Assembly (NCBI GenBank): GCA_026686845.1
Contig: JAIVEN010000015.1
Span: 23,851,501-23,915,500, forward strand
DNA from: Adenanthera pavonina
Taxonomy: Eukaryota; Streptophyta; Magnoliopsida; Fabales; Fabaceae
Direction: 5' to 3'
DNA length: 64,000 nucleotides
Below are positions 35,130 through 48,546 of the stretch, one piece after another (position 1 is the first letter of the stretch; the number at the start of each line of letters is the position of its first letter). Below the pieces are notes generated by a model. That model did no database searches and was not told the DNA's origin. It was given only the letters and a program-made list of their open reading frames with translations. The translations under genes and the position numbers were made by a program.

Positions 35130-37218
35130 AAAAAGCACTCCCAAGGCAGATTCGAAGAAAACTGCTCCTACTCCCTCAAAGAAAGCTGCTATTGTTGGTT
35201 CTGTTCCTCCTCCTTCTTCTTCTTCTTCCAGCACTAAGTCAGGAGAGTACTAGTTAACCACAATGCCGTTATGGAGCAATGAACATATTTTGGGAGAATA
35301 CACTACCAAATTTGTCAGCATGAAAGTAATAAAGCCTCACTGTACAAATATGGAAGAATTCCTTATTTCTAACAGTTTTGATGCCGAACTATGGATGATT
35401 AGATACAAAAACTTGTTAGAAATTATGGAAAGATATGATGATGAGGTTATCAAAACTTGGTATGCTACCCTGAGGTATAATAGCAAGAAAGAAAAATGGG
35501 AGGTAAATCTAAGGTCTAGAACAATCTGGCTAACTGATGAAACCTTCAATGAGGTGTTGGAAATCCATAGGCAAGATGGGTTGAAAATTGACATTACCAC
35601 CTCAAAGTACATGGATGAGGATAAAGCTGCACATGAGGAAGGTGGTGCTTTCTTGAATTACAAAGAAAGTACAGTGCTTAATACCCTATTCAGAAGGCGT
35701 GAAAATAGGCCTCCTCTGAGTTTGATGAAGCCCACTGATCTTAGTGCCCAAGTCAAAATCCTACACTACATTATGTCTAGGATTATATTCAACAAAGGGA
35801 AAAGTTTCAATCTGATCACCAGGGCTGAAGCACATGTGATGACTGCTTTCATGCGTGGCAAATTGATTAATATGGGATAAATCATCCTTCAACACATGAT
35901 CAAAGCAAGAGATCCGAGGAGAGACTCTACTTTTCCTTATGCCTCAATCATCTCCAAAATTCTTCAATATGCTAGGATTCAACACCTGGAGAAAGGAAAA
36001 GGAAAGCCTACTAAAGTATTTAAAGAAGAAGAATTGCAAAGGATAGGCATTGAAAGGAAATATGGCAGATGGATTGGAAAAAGAGCTGGGAAGTCGGAAG
36101 ATCTGTTCTTTGAGGAAGGTGGCTCACATCAGCAAGTAGGAACTTCTGAGGTTGCTACCCTCACAGCCTACACTCAGCCTTCTCAGCCTATTTCTCCTCC
36201 ATCTCAGCCTACTAAGACACTTGTGCCATCCATTCCTTCCACCTGGGCTAAGCCAACTAAAATCACTGAGTTGTATGACAGTCTATCTGTACTCATGCTG
36301 AGCATAAGAGATGAGTAAAATGCTAAGTTTGCTTATCTGCAAGATCAGATTTTCCAGTTGGCAAAGAATATGAAAGTGGTTACTGATGCATATGAGGACA
36401 TCAAGAGTGCTATTTCCTCTACATCAGCTCCACCTCAGCCAGGACCCTCTAAGCCTGTCAGGTCTCCTACTCCTGAACCTCCAAGCCCATTTGAGCTAGC
36501 CTCTCCTAAACTAGATGATGATGAACATGCTACTGTTGAGGCTGCTGGTACTTTGGCCACTCCATAAGCCTCCAGCAACGAGGCAAGCCCTGCTCCACCC
36601 TTGGATTATGGCATGAAGGAAGAGGCTCCTCAAGAAGCAAGCTCCCACGAGCCGATTGCTGAAGATGCTCAAGATTCAATTCTTTCTACTTAAGAATCTG
36701 AGCAAATGGAGAAACTTGTAGCAGCCATAACTTCTACACCAATTATTCAAGCTGGTCTAAATGAGGATAAAAGTCTTGTGCTATATATGGATCTTATAGC
36801 TATTGCACATGATGCTATTGTGCAAGCTCAAAGACTAAGGCTTGAAGAGATGTTCCCTCTTCCTACTCCTCAACTCGCATCTCCTTAATATGGCATGACC
36901 TTAGCACAAAGGGTCAAATTTGCCAATCTTCAGAAGGAAGTTCAGGAAATTATTGACGATGCTAAGGATGATCAACCTGAGGATGACATGCCTACACCAT
37001 CCCCTCCTGTACCTCTTCGTCAGATTAATCTTGTTCTTCCTTTTGTCCTTGTGCCTCTTCATGCCATTCCAGTATCCCAGATGCCTCCTCCTGCCATTCA
37101 TGTTCAAGTTCCTAATGATGCCAAAAAGGGGGAGAAGACATCTGACCAAATTGGAAAGACTGCTGCAGAACCATCTGGCAATACCTACGGCAAGAAATCC
37201 AAGTCCAAGAAGAATTGA
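35130..37218 (+). pseudogene. H ORF3 (PF20167-like), N-terminally truncated
   Basis: The readable frame begins with a KSTPKADSKK-like basic stretch and Ser-rich linker. It goes through FLISNSFDAELWMIRYKNLL, RSRTIWLTDETFNEVLEI, LHYIMSRIIFNKGK and RAEAHVMTAF to a GNTYGKKSKSKKN tail and stop at 37216-37218. There are only a handful of stops (about 35251, 35878, 36316, 36565, 36691, 36886) over 2 kb. The longest open piece is 205 residues (35263-35880). Matching blocks with C and A define the conserved core of the protein. Confidence 0.82.
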
Positions 37219-37504
37219 TTAGATCCTAGGATTGATTGGACTTTCTTGTACTACTTGTTTTTGCTTGCTGTATCTCTTGTAATGAAGTATCTATCTTGTT
37301 TTGAAACTCTGTGTTTGCAATGTCATATCTCTGTACTAAATCTTTGATTAATTCAATGAGATTCTCTATTTTCCATCTGATTTGTTGTGCATGTTGCACT
37401 TATCTTTGAATTTTAATGCATATGTTGAGGGGGAGCTCTTAGAAACAAACTCAAGTACTAATCCAGTTTGTAAGTTGTTTTGTCATCATCAAAAAGGGGA
37501 AGAA
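37219..37504 (+). other. H 3' untranslated stretch and polypurine tract
   Basis: Non-coding. AAAAAGGGGAAGAA at about 37491-37504 abuts the 3' LTR. Confidence 0.8.
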
Positions 37505-39049
37505 TGTTGAATCAAATGTTTTTTATCACTCCAAACAACTGGAGCTTGGAAGGAAGATATCAAAGGTGTATAAAAGAACTCAAGTGAAGAAATCCAAGAA
37601 AAATGAGTACAAGATTAGTTTGTAGGATTTCTCACTGTATTCACATGAGTAAAAGGCTTTGATCTTTTACCCAAATGTTTTTAAAATGTGTTTTTCAAAA
37701 ATCCTATGTTAACTTACGATATATTTGAAAAGTACTCACTAACAAACTAATTTTAAACTATTAAACTTCATATGTTACCTTGAACATTCAAACTTTGAAG
37801 GCTAAAATTCGAACTTACAAAGATATTGCCTTTGACAGATGAATTTTAGACTTTGAAAATTTGAATTTTGAGTGAAGCACAACTTGTGAAAAATGATAAA
37901 TTCGTTTGAAGATATGTCAAAGTTCATCTGAAAGTGAAGTTTAAAAAGAGTTTCAAGTCAGTCTTCTGACAGACGAACTTTAGTTTTGAAAATTCGAACT
38001 TTGGAGAAACAATATGTTAGTTTGTTCAGGTATCCCTCTGACAGACGAACTTTGGTCTGCAGAAATTCAAATTTTGCAATAAGTCTGATAAAAGGTCTCT
38101 CTGACAGACGAACTTTTATTTTTGAAAATTTAAATTTCGTAAAGAGGGGCTTTTGTACCATATTGAGTTGTTCATTGGCAAACAAATTTTGAGCACCAAA
38201 ATTTGAATTTCAAATGCACTGTAGCAATATGGAACAACTAGTCACACTCTTTAGAAGAACTTTAACCTTGAAAATTCGTATGTTCCAACATGGAAATATT
38301 TGTCAAAAATTAAAATTCGAATTTTGCCTTTGAACAGATGAACTTCGAAGTTCAACGTTAAAGTCCTTAACTTATGGTCTCTGTGAAATTTGTCTGTTGA
38401 CACCCCAAAATTTGAACTTTGGATGTAGATGCATTAAATGCAATTGGTGAATAGATAGTTTTATAGAATAACCATTGGGTAACGTCTCTAACAGTTAGAT
38501 ATTGTCTCTAACATATAGTTGAGACAAAAATCTATAAATAGAACTGTATTTGAAGGTGTGGGTAACAAAAATTACGTTGTATATACTGAAACTCTGCCAA
38601 ATTCTTCAGACAAAGCCTTCTATTCTCACACACTTCATACATTGTACTTCATTTGGAAACAATCTTATCTTCATTTGGAAGAAAGATTTTCTTGTGAGGT
38701 AACTTCATAAGTGATTGGGGAAGCACTTAGTTAGAGTACAGAGAGTGAGATTGTAAGCTTTTGGAACAGAGCAAAAATCTGTACTATTGACATTACAAGG
38801 AGCTCACCAAATTCTTACAAGATAGTGAAAAATCTCAAGTGGTAACTTGAGAATTGGACGTAGGTCAAGGAAAGAGACCGAACTAGGATAAATCTCAGTG
38901 TCTTTTCTTCCTTTACCTTACTTACTACTTTGTTATATTTTGCACTCTATTTTTCTGCTACTCTTGCTTTCACTGTTCTCTTACATTTTTGCAGAAAATT
39001 TCAATCTTCCCAATTCACCTCCCCTATTGGGAAGCTAGCAGATCTAACA
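37505..39049 (+). repeat. H 3' LTR
   Basis: 1,545 bp, TGTTGAATCA...GATCTAACA, with the motif array (CAGACGAACTTT, AATTCGTATG), a TATA-type CTATAAATAGAAC at about 38531 and the CACCTCCCCTATTGGGAAGC end. Confidence 0.9.
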
Positions 39050-40396
39050 ACCACAATATTTAAAGATGTTATTTCAAGGTTAGCAAATGTTAGTATATGT
39101 TACAATTGAAAAATATTGGGTAACAGATGAAACTTGTGTTTGATTTATGCTTAATTTGTGTAAAATTTAAACTTTACTTGGTGAAATTCGAAGTTACAAA
39201 AGCTTCATCTCTGATAGTTGAATTTTGGTTCTGAAATTCAAATTTCGAGCTAAGCATTATTAGTGAAAATATATAAAATTTGTATGAAACTTAGTGAAAA
39301 TTTGAATATTGGTGAAGTTCAAAGAGAGTTTAAAGTCACCTCCTCTGACAGACGAACTTTGGACTTCAAAGTGCGAATTTTGGAATAAGAACTTGTGAGT
39401 CTCATTAGAGCATGACTTTGACAGATGAACTTTACAGTTCAACATTCAACTGTCATAGAGAAGAACTTTTGTAACACGTTGAACATGTCTCTTATAGACG
39501 AATTTCAGCATTTGAAATTTGAATTTCGAATGCATTGTGAAAACTTGAGATAACTATTCAAACTCTTCAGATGTACTTCCAATATGAAAATTTGTATGAA
39601 CTAATATGGGTTAACTTTGACAAACTCAAAATTCAACTATCACAATGTAACAGATGAGTTTTGAAGTTCAACGTTAAAGTTCTTAATCTTTTGTCTTTGT
39701 AAAATTTGTCTATTGAACCTTAAAATTCAAATTTTGGTATTTCAGGCGCATTAAATGCAGTTGGTAAATGACTATTTCTGCAGAGTAATCATTGGATAAT
39801 GTCTCTAATGGGTCTTGTGTCTAACAATTAATTAAGTCACAAATTTATAAATAGAATTTCATTTAAAGTTGTGGATAATGAATTTAAGTCTTTATTTGCA
39901 ACTCATCCAAATTTCTATGTCTAAACTTTTTCACCCACATGCCACATTTATTGTGCTATAACTTTCATATATACTCCAATTAAGAGAGTAATCATTTTTG
40001 TATAAAATCTTTTTCTTTATTTGGAAGAAAGATTCTTTGTGAGGGGATCACATAGGGATATGGGAAACACTTATAAGAGTGTTAGAGAGTGATTTTCAGT
40101 GTTCTTAGAATAGAACACAAGCATTGTACTGAGGTATTGCAAGGAGCTTGTTCAATTGTTGCAGATAGTGGAAAATCTCAAGTGATGGCTTAAGGACTGG
40201 ATGTAAGTCAAGTGGATTGGACTAAACCAAGATAAATTTCTAAACCTTCTCTTACTTTATCTAACATTTATATTCTTATTCATCATACTCTGTTTTCTGC
40301 AAGCTTTTGCTTTCACTGCTAAATTGTGTTTTTGTAGAAAAATTTTAAACTTCCCAATTCATCCCCTCTTGGGAAGCTAGCCTTCCTAACATAGAT

Positions 40397-41024
40397 AGTG
40401 GAGGAGTGAGAATTTCATAAAAATGATATCAAAAATGGATTGCTCATGGTGGAATTCCTCATAGACAAGTGTTAGATTAAAAAAAATAAAATATAAAGAG
40501 TATATAATTTTAAGGGTTTTATAGGTCTTTATGAAGTAATTCATAAAATTAGTAGATAAAGTGAGTGTTTGGTGATGTATTAGGGTTTGGAAAAGCCTAA
40601 CCAAGGGTTGGAGGCAAGTGGTATTGCAAGGGAAAGCACCTAAGGTAGCAAAGTTTACATTTATTACATTTTATTATCTTGCTAAGCTATATGATGTTCC
40701 ATGATGACCATATTGTTATTATGATGGTTGGTGATTGTTTATGGCTATTTTTATAAGAGGGCTAGTGCCCAGAATATCCATTTTCTAAACCGTTATGCTG
40801 CCTAAATTTTTATGGATGATATGGCTTTATATGATTTAGCATGATTTATATGATGTTTTATGACTTTCTTGATAAAATATATATGTGAAATGTGACTTGC
40901 TACTGAGATCCAAATAATGTAAGAGATCCAAGGAGGGCAAAGGGAAAATAGGAAGAAAGTGATGAAAGATATGATAATACAAGTTATTATGTTGTATTTT
41001 TAGAATATGTATAAATTCATGTAT
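40397..41024 (-). repeat. F, third piece
   Basis: LTR sequence between G and E. The stretch 40750-40920 matches, in reverse complement, the GAGTTTCATTTTGTAAAATG and CTCAGTAGATAAAT region of D. No gene. Ends with TGTAT, the left duplication of E. Confidence 0.8.
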
Positions 41025-43993
41025 TGTAACACCTTATATTAGGTCCCATTTCTCATGCATTAGATCATTTTAGATTCCTTTCATCATGGTTTAGAGACTA
41101 GAATCATAATATAATAAAATCAGAATTTTCCAAAATTCGGGGTACTGTTCATTTGGCAATTTCATGTTACCCGATGAATTTTGAAAATTCATAACTAAAT
41201 CTAGAAAATTCATCTTGAGGTGATTCAAGTCTCTAAAATTTTATTAAACTCATATATACATGGAAAAAATATAAAAAAGTAATTTCATTGGGCCAATTTG
41301 TATATTAATTTCATGGACATTTACTGTTCATTTGGTCATTTTTCTATCTTCCAGTTTTCTGACCTCAATTTTGAAAAATCATATTCCATTCTATTGTGTT
41401 CCAAATTCTGCATACTCTATGTCATTATAAATCTATACATGTATAATTATATAATTATTTTTCTTATATATTTATTTCACTTACACAGGGCATAACTTTA
41501 ATTTAAATCACGAAGGGTCAGAATCCAACTCTTACTAGAACAATTTTGGGAAAACTTACATATCTCTTGTTCTATAACTACAATCACTTCCAAATTAGTG
41601 GCATATGGATCTTAAGAAATAGATATTTTTATACATATAAACTATTGAATTTTTGGAGCTCTATATGATTTTATGTTGTCTTTTGAAATTTTCAGTACTT
41701 AACTTTCAGTTTCCCATTTTCCCACTATTGTCATATTCTGAACCCTAAATTTGAAAATTCACCATTTATTGTACACAACTCCAAATAGGGTTAATTAGGT
41801 GTCCTATTAAAGCTTGAGATGCCATCTATCTAGTATAAAAATATCATAAATCCAACCTCACATTAACTATAGAATAAGTATGAATGAAATAGACACGTCT
41901 GGAAAATACCCTATTTCAGTCTACATTGCAATTTACTTGCCAAAACCCTTGTAAATGAACTCATTTTGGCATGAAACTTGGTAGAACATAATTTAATATC
42001 ACAATATCTAGAACTGGCAATTCTCATACATTTTCTACAACATTAACATAATATTCACTATTTTACAATTTCATACAAAAGCAAGACACCAATAACCATT
42101 CACATTATAACACAATGGCTTGCAACATCATCCACTCATCATTAGCTCCTCCATGATATTAGCTCATTCCTTAGCCCTTTTTCCATTGCTTCCCTAGCAT
42201 AGTTAGTCATTAAGGGGGAATGAGATTCAAAGAATCTTAGTAGCATTATCTAGTTATACACATATATCATCACAGTTTACATAAATCATCAAGCAAACTC
42301 ATCAATTCATATAATGCCATAACAGTTTTATGAAAATTTCGACAGAGTTTCACTTTGTAAATTGGGCATTCCGAAGCTTCAAGCCCCTTTAAACAACTCA
42401 GCCAACAATCAATGGACATCACAAAATATAACTCCAATATAAGACAATATAATGCATAAAATGGAATCAAACAAGTCATAGAGTTCACAAACATTCATAA
42501 GACAATATAATACATAAAATGGAAAAATGCTACCTTTATGCTTCCACTTGCTTTTCTTTGAGTTGTATCTCTTTCCAAACACTTCTCCAAGCTTTCTTAG
42601 GTTTGCTCAAACCTAAACATATCATCAATTAACTACTTAAGCCACTGATTCATGCTTCAACTTCACAAGAAACTCTTAAAACCCTAACTTGTCATCTTGC
42701 TATCCACTTAGTCTTTCTTGCATCCAACACTTGTTCCTAAGGTTTTGGACCATGGGGAACCCATTTTTGGAGTGAAATTTATGAAATTCCAACCCTAAAT
42801 GAACCCTAGTTTGACCAAAATTCATGGAGGAAGAAGGAGAAATTATTTACTTTGAAATTCAACAAACTACTAACAAATCTTTGTTCCAAGTTGCTAGTAT
42901 ATGATTTCCCCTAGGTTTATTGCATGAAAACTCCACTTTCTTCACTTCCCATCCATGGCCGAAAATCAAATAGAGAGAAAGAGGGGAAGAGTGCTCCATT
43001 AAACCATTTCAAACTACTCAAAACTACAAGCTCGAAGACACAAAATATTACCTTGCACTTGATCTTGGATGGCTTCAAGTCCTCTTCGTTTTCTCCTTCT
43101 CTTTTCTCTTTTTGCTCCCTTCCTTTCTTGCGTTTTCTTTTCTATCTTTGCTGCTGGAGGTGAACGTGCAGAATGGGTTGAAAATGGGTGATTAAGTGGC
43201 TAATTCTGTTACTAATTATGGTTAGTATGTTAACTTAACTAAAGTTACTTTTGTGCCAAAAATGTCAACAACTTCTTGAGGAAGTTGTTCCAAAAATTTG
43301 TACTGCCCAACTGCCCAATTCAGACGCCAATAAGTGGTGTTTAAGTATCCAAAATTGCTTAATTTTTTCTGGTCCAGATATATCCTGAACCAGGTAATTT
43401 TTAATTGTACTAATGAAATCACTTTTTATAGTAAATTAGCATTTTTGGGCTATAGGATTATTCTAATTTTATTCTTATATTTTTTTAATTATCCTGTCCC
43501 AAATTATATCTGTGTATGGCACATATCCTGTCTTGGTTTCTTTTTAACTGTCCATGAGGCCCACAGTTTACTTTATCGGTTTACTATTACTTTTGGACAC
43601 TCAGTACTGATTATTTCTTTATTCTTGAACATTAACCATCAATGCCATATACCATTGGACTTCTCTCATCAAGGGTTTCGTTTTGACAGTAATTTTGCAT
43701 ATTTACAAAAGTACCCCTAACTCGGGGTTAAATTATAATTTCTAAAACTTTTCGAGTCTTTAGGTGTAATTTTCCCCAATACATTTCTAATACTCATTCC
43801 ACGGAATTTTTTATGACTTTAGAGATATGGACGTCCTTTTTATAATTCTTTGGGGGCAAAAAAGTAATTTCTCTTTTTTCCATATGACAGAGAAAAATGA
43901 TCTCTTTGCCTTTTTTTACATAAAATGGTGTCTATCCGTTTTTATAAAATCCATATACATTTCTAAATATTTTAGTTTTATTGGGATATTACA
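41025..43993 (+). mobile_element. E: gypsy-type solo LTR inside F
   Basis: 2,969 bp, TGTAACACC...GGGATATTACA, with TGTAT at 41020-41024 and 43994-43998. Same family and strand as D, opposite strand to its host F. The pyrimidine-rich tract is at about 43080-43145. No PBS, PPT or coding sequence inside. Confidence 0.9.
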
Positions 43994-43998
43994 TGTAT

Positions 43999-45005
43999 GA
44001 AGTGTAAAATTTTGTAATTACACATGTTCATGCTCCTTTGGATATCTTAGGATGTTTAGAGTAAATATTGAATGAGTGTTTTTATTATAGAAATAATATG
44101 AGGCCAAATACTTAATGTTTGGTCATAAAGTACCCATTTGATGTACTGTAAGCTTAGATAGAGCTAATTTGTCCAAAATAGGGTATAAAGTATAAAGTAT
44201 GTTTATGCCTAAAAGTAGACATTGCAGGCTTTCTAGGAAGCTAAAGAACACCTTAAATGTTCAAGTATAGAATCAATTATGAATTTTTAAAGTTAAGGGA
44301 TCAAAACTAGATAGTGTTGAAAAATTGTAATTTGTATTGTAAGTACTATTTACTTTGTAAAGCAATATAAAATCGTATAGTGTTCCAAAAATTCATCCCG
44401 TTGTATATATGGAAGAGTTATATCTCATGAGTAGCACTAGTTTGAATGCAATTGGAGTTACATAAAAAAAGATATGCATGATTTCTTAAAACTATTCTAG
44501 TAAAGGTTATATTCTGAACCTAGACTAGTTAAGATAATTCCCTATTCTGTTCATATGAAATAAAGGTACATGTTTAGAAAGTAGACATGTAGAGCTTTCC
44601 AAGGATATAAAGAATATGTGTGTTGGCTCAGAATGGAATGAAAAATAAATTTCTAAAATTACAACTCAGAAATTGGATAGAAATTTAAGCTAGAAATGAA
44701 TATTGAACTTCATACTAAATATTGTACAAATTGGCACTACTAAAATATTGTTTCATATTTTTTCATGTAGAGAATGATTTGAGCTATTTTTAGAGACTAG
44801 AATCACATCCATAAGATTTTTCTAGATTTAGTTATAATTTTTCAAAGTTCAATCTAGAGAATAGGGTAACCAAATAAATAGTGACCATAAATTTTAAATT
44901 TTTCTGTTGTAGTCCTTTATGTGATTTAAGCCTCTTAAGTGATTCAAATGGACTTTATATAAGGTAAATTATATGGGAAATATGGTCTAAAGTTAAGGTG
45001 TTACA
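43999..45005 (-). repeat. F, last piece
   Basis: Final 1,007 bp of the outer LTR, ending GGTGTTACA. In reverse complement it starts TGTAACACCTTA as E does. No gene. Confidence 0.85.
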
Positions 45006-48000
45006 CAAAATCCTTTGCTTTGATGGTGGTAGACAAGGACCAATGATAAGTTTATATGCAATAGTTTCTAAATCTCATGGATGGCTTACCACTAATACCT
45101 TGTTAATATTGTAACCTTGAAGATAATTGCAAGCTCTTTTGAAGTAGTACTACAGCTTTGTAAATGAATTATTAATTTATAAAATGAGGAAGACAGGATA
45201 TGGAAGATGAATAGACGGGAGGAGGAAATGGTGCTATGGATGAAATAAAGCCTTATCTTCTGCAGTGTTTTAATTACTATATAATTTCAACCATGGGATC
45301 AATTTGACAGATCTGTAGTTAGTTCCAACTCATTCTTACAGATTTTGTTTGGCTTGAGGAGGCACCCTTTTGAAGCATGAAGCCCAAGACATCCGTTTCG
45401 AATGGGTTATGACCCAAAAGCATGAAACAGACATGGTAAAAATTCCGTTACTTAAGTACAAATTAGAGCAAATTAAACGTAATAATATGTAATTGAAAGA
45501 GTTTGTTCAGTTGTTATTTATAGGAAGGTGGTAGATGATGAGAACTTAAAAAGTAAATTGTTGTACATTTTTTTCCTTTGATTTAATGATATGTATTATC
45601 ATTCAAAAAAATATTTCATCATTATTAATTATTTCTAACTACTTCATACATATTAGAAAAAGTAAATAAAAGTGATTTATATTTTTAAAGTCTTAAACAA
45701 TTACCACTATTTTTCAAAATTCCTTATAATTAAATTCATTAAAAGCAATTTTTTTAATTCATTTCTCAAATTTTAAATTGTGAAATTAAAGTCAACAAAG
45801 CAACTTTAATACAAAAGCATTTGTACAAAAAAAAAAAGAAATAATGTTAAGGACATTTTGCAATATGGATTATATTTAGAATCATATAAACTAACCTATA
45901 GTAACTAAGTATATGGATCGAATAACACACTATAAAAAGTGATATTATCAAAATTGGATTGAACTAGCCAATTCGACTAATTGAACCAATGCCAAGTTCA
46001 TTCCAAATTTAGTTGGTGTGAATTGGTAGAAATTTAGTTGAATTAGTGAAAACCTATCATGAATCAATAGTCCTGATTTTAAATCTAAAGATCTTCAAAA
46101 TTTTGAAAAGTTGCAAATTTGAATTCTCAAGACAATAACATAACAAATGAATGATTTAATATAGATGAATTCAATTATATTTGACTTTTTGTGGTAGATG
46201 ATAGATTGATAATTCAATATTATTTAGCTTCTGACTTTAATTAAGTCATGAAATTTGTTCAAAATTGTGTTATTAATTTTTTTATGAAACAACTATTGTT
46301 AATGTCTTATAGATGTGTTTGTTTCTAATTTATTCCATTTCATACTCATTATTTTTAATATATAGCTTCTCAATTATCTAATAATCTTCTAAATCACTAA
46401 GACTAACCCTTAATTTCTTAGGTAATTAATTAATTACATTCAATTAAGCACAAGCCTAATGTGGCTATATAAGGCCGGTAGATATATTTGTATCCTACAA
46501 GCAAATTAAGTTATTCAGTGTTCCATTACTCTTTCATATATGAATCAATTGATGATCTATCCTAAATCCCCTGTTCCTAACTTCATTAGGAAACTCTAAG
46601 TACGCCCCAATCAGATTCCTCATGTTCCAGGACAATCAAGCGTACAATTGAATCAACAAATATAACATCAATGCAATCAAAGGAGTAAATCATCATCCAT
46701 TAATTTATAACCAAAGAAATAATAATGCAAAGCAAAGTTCTACCTACACATCATGAGTATTTCTATAGATAAAACATATAGCAAACCAACCATAGAGAAA
46801 AATATATGAGAAAGAAGAGAAAGGAAAGAGGAAACTAGTAATCGGTGCCTCTATGCTGATGATCATTTGCATCTCAAAGCCTTAATCTACTTTCCTTTGA
46901 ATCCAGAAGCCACCTCCAAAGTCCAAAATACCCAAAATGAAGACAATCCTCGAAAATATACCCTTACAAGCTTCAGATTTCAAATTTAGTTGTGCTATGT
47001 GTTTTTGACAATATGTGACATTGCAGCATCAAGCCTACCATGGTATAGCATAGAAGGATATAACTTGAGAACAATACTTAGCTTCAACATCCACATAACC
47101 ACTACTGCAGCACAGAATAAATGTTTTTAGGCAAAGAAAAACCTCTACTGCATCAATCAAGTCACGTTGCAGCATAGAATAAATATTTCCTCATTTTTCT
47201 TTACAAGCACAAGAATGTTGTAACATCCATGAACTCAATGCTGCAGCACAGGAGCTTTACTCAACCCACTTCAAAACTTGGCTTTTTTCTCCTTTTAACT
47301 TGACATTCCCTTGCTCCAAAAACATAACATTTCTTGCAAGATCCCAAAAATACAAGTGAAATGCTTATTTGCCTTAACTAAACCATTTCTAGCTTGTCTT
47401 TCATGATTTTCCCAGTAAATTCCAATTATAGCAATCAATCTAATTTCTTACAAATAAATGGGAAAATAATATGTAAAATGTAACGGTGACTCCTCAAACA
47501 CATCCAAAATTATGTCAATTAATTCTACATATGGGGAGTTATCACTCCTCCACACTCAAACTTTTTCTTGTTGATAGCTCCTATTTTTTCATTATTTTAT
47601 CCCCCATTCTTAGTGAATTTTAACAGTTAATTTTAGCTAATTTAGGATTTTTATACGATTTTCATGATTTTAGCTAAATCTTGGATTTGATGGATTTTGG
47701 AGCTATTTCCTTGCAAATATGTTTATTTTATGTTTATTAGATGCTCCTAAAATTTTCAAGATTTAATTCTTCCTATTTTGTTTGATACATGCATTTTATT
47801 GTAATTTTGAACTTAATCGGATCCTATCAGGTGCTTAATTAGGTGATTTTATGATTAATTCTAGTATTTTTTTTAGGGAGTGTCCATTCCTCCATTCATT
47901 TAACCATTCCTACCACCACATATCATTAATTTTTAATTCATGTTGAACCTAATTTTTCACTGTCTCACCATTTTTTACTTTCCCGAAATACCCTCGTATA

Positions 48001-48546
48001 GAAACTTGGATTTTTTACTAATGATTTTGGATTAGGTCACCTCATAATTATTAGGCACATAATCTAATATAATTAATGTTTGGAAGTTGGAACAAAATGA
48101 TTAAGGATGTAATTAAAATTAGAATTTAAGTTGATTCACATATAGGCAAAATCGTCATTTGTGTAGAAATTCATTTTCTTAGGATTTTTAGTTCCTTTAC
48201 TTTTCAATAATTTAGTCCAATTTTCCCTCCAATTGTGCTTAATTTTCATGCCTTATTTAGTTTTAATTAGAGCCTAATTGATTTATTTACATCAATTAAG
48301 ATTAATGTAACTTAATTACATGATCAATTATTTTTGCTACATAATTTTTTGGATTTCATATTTGTGTAGGTTTGGAGATTATTAGAGGACGTTTAGTAAT
48401 TAAAAAAGGAGGGCAAATTTGTGTTTTCATGGTTGGTGACGTGACGCGATAGCATAGCACTTGCTTGTCCATGTCATCATTTCTCTCTCCTCTCGTTAAT
48501 TCACATAAGCCCTAGTTTTTCCACCTAGGATCCACCTTATTAAATT
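45006..48546. other. right flank of the nest, no gene recognised
   Basis: Begins with CAAAA, the right duplication of F, and continues the sequence interrupted at 3681. AT-rich and without a coding frame. The stretch 46580-47560 has a repeat-like character: GCAGCA(C/T)AGAATAAAT recurs around 47110-47190, and a GGGGAGTTATCACTCCTCCACACT phrase, given here only by position (47533-47556), resembles worn LTR or leader sequence. I could not define ends. Confidence 0.45.

Larger units (their letters stand above)
34375..39049 (+). mobile_element. H: internally deleted copia copy keeping ORF3
   Basis: 4,675 bp with ACCAC duplicated at 34370-34374 and 39050-39054. The first dinucleotide is TA where TG is expected, a point change. 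The 5' LTR is cut after about 754 bp (34375 to about 35129) and fused directly to ORF3 near its codon 40. The rest of that LTR, PBS, gag, pol and spacer are gone. The 3' LTR is complete (37505-39049). The deletion removed the TATA core of the 5' LTR, so this copy has no obvious promoter. Confidence 0.88.
34195..40391 (+). mobile_element. G: copia solo LTR of the A family, split by H
   Basis: 1,517 bp in two pieces (34195-34374 and 39055-40391). TGTTGAATCA at the left, CTTCCTAACA at the right, TAGAT duplicated at 34190-34194 and 40392-40396. The right piece shows the AGATGAACTT/AATTTGAATTT motif array and the CTTCCCAATTCA...GGGAAGCTAG 3' end typical of A. No internal region, so a solo LTR. Confidence 0.9.
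3682..45005 (-). mobile_element. F: outermost solo LTR (Ty3/gypsy-type) split by a nest of insertions
   Basis: This is a single LTR whose 2,767 bp are now spread over 41 kb. The pieces are 3682-3755, 33137-34194, 40397-41024 and 43999-45005. It begins TGTAACATCC and ends GGTGTTACA. CAAAA is duplicated at 3677-3681 and 45006-45010. Read on the minus strand it aligns by eye with D and E: the shared tracts include the TGCCCA...TCCATTTT...CTGCCAAATTTT region and a pyrimidine-rich tract. No internal region remains, so it is a solo LTR. The gypsy-type assignment rests on LTR length (2.7-3.0 kb) and the TGTAACA ends only. The split is explained by insertions A, G and E, each with its own target duplication. 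Confidence 0.85.
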
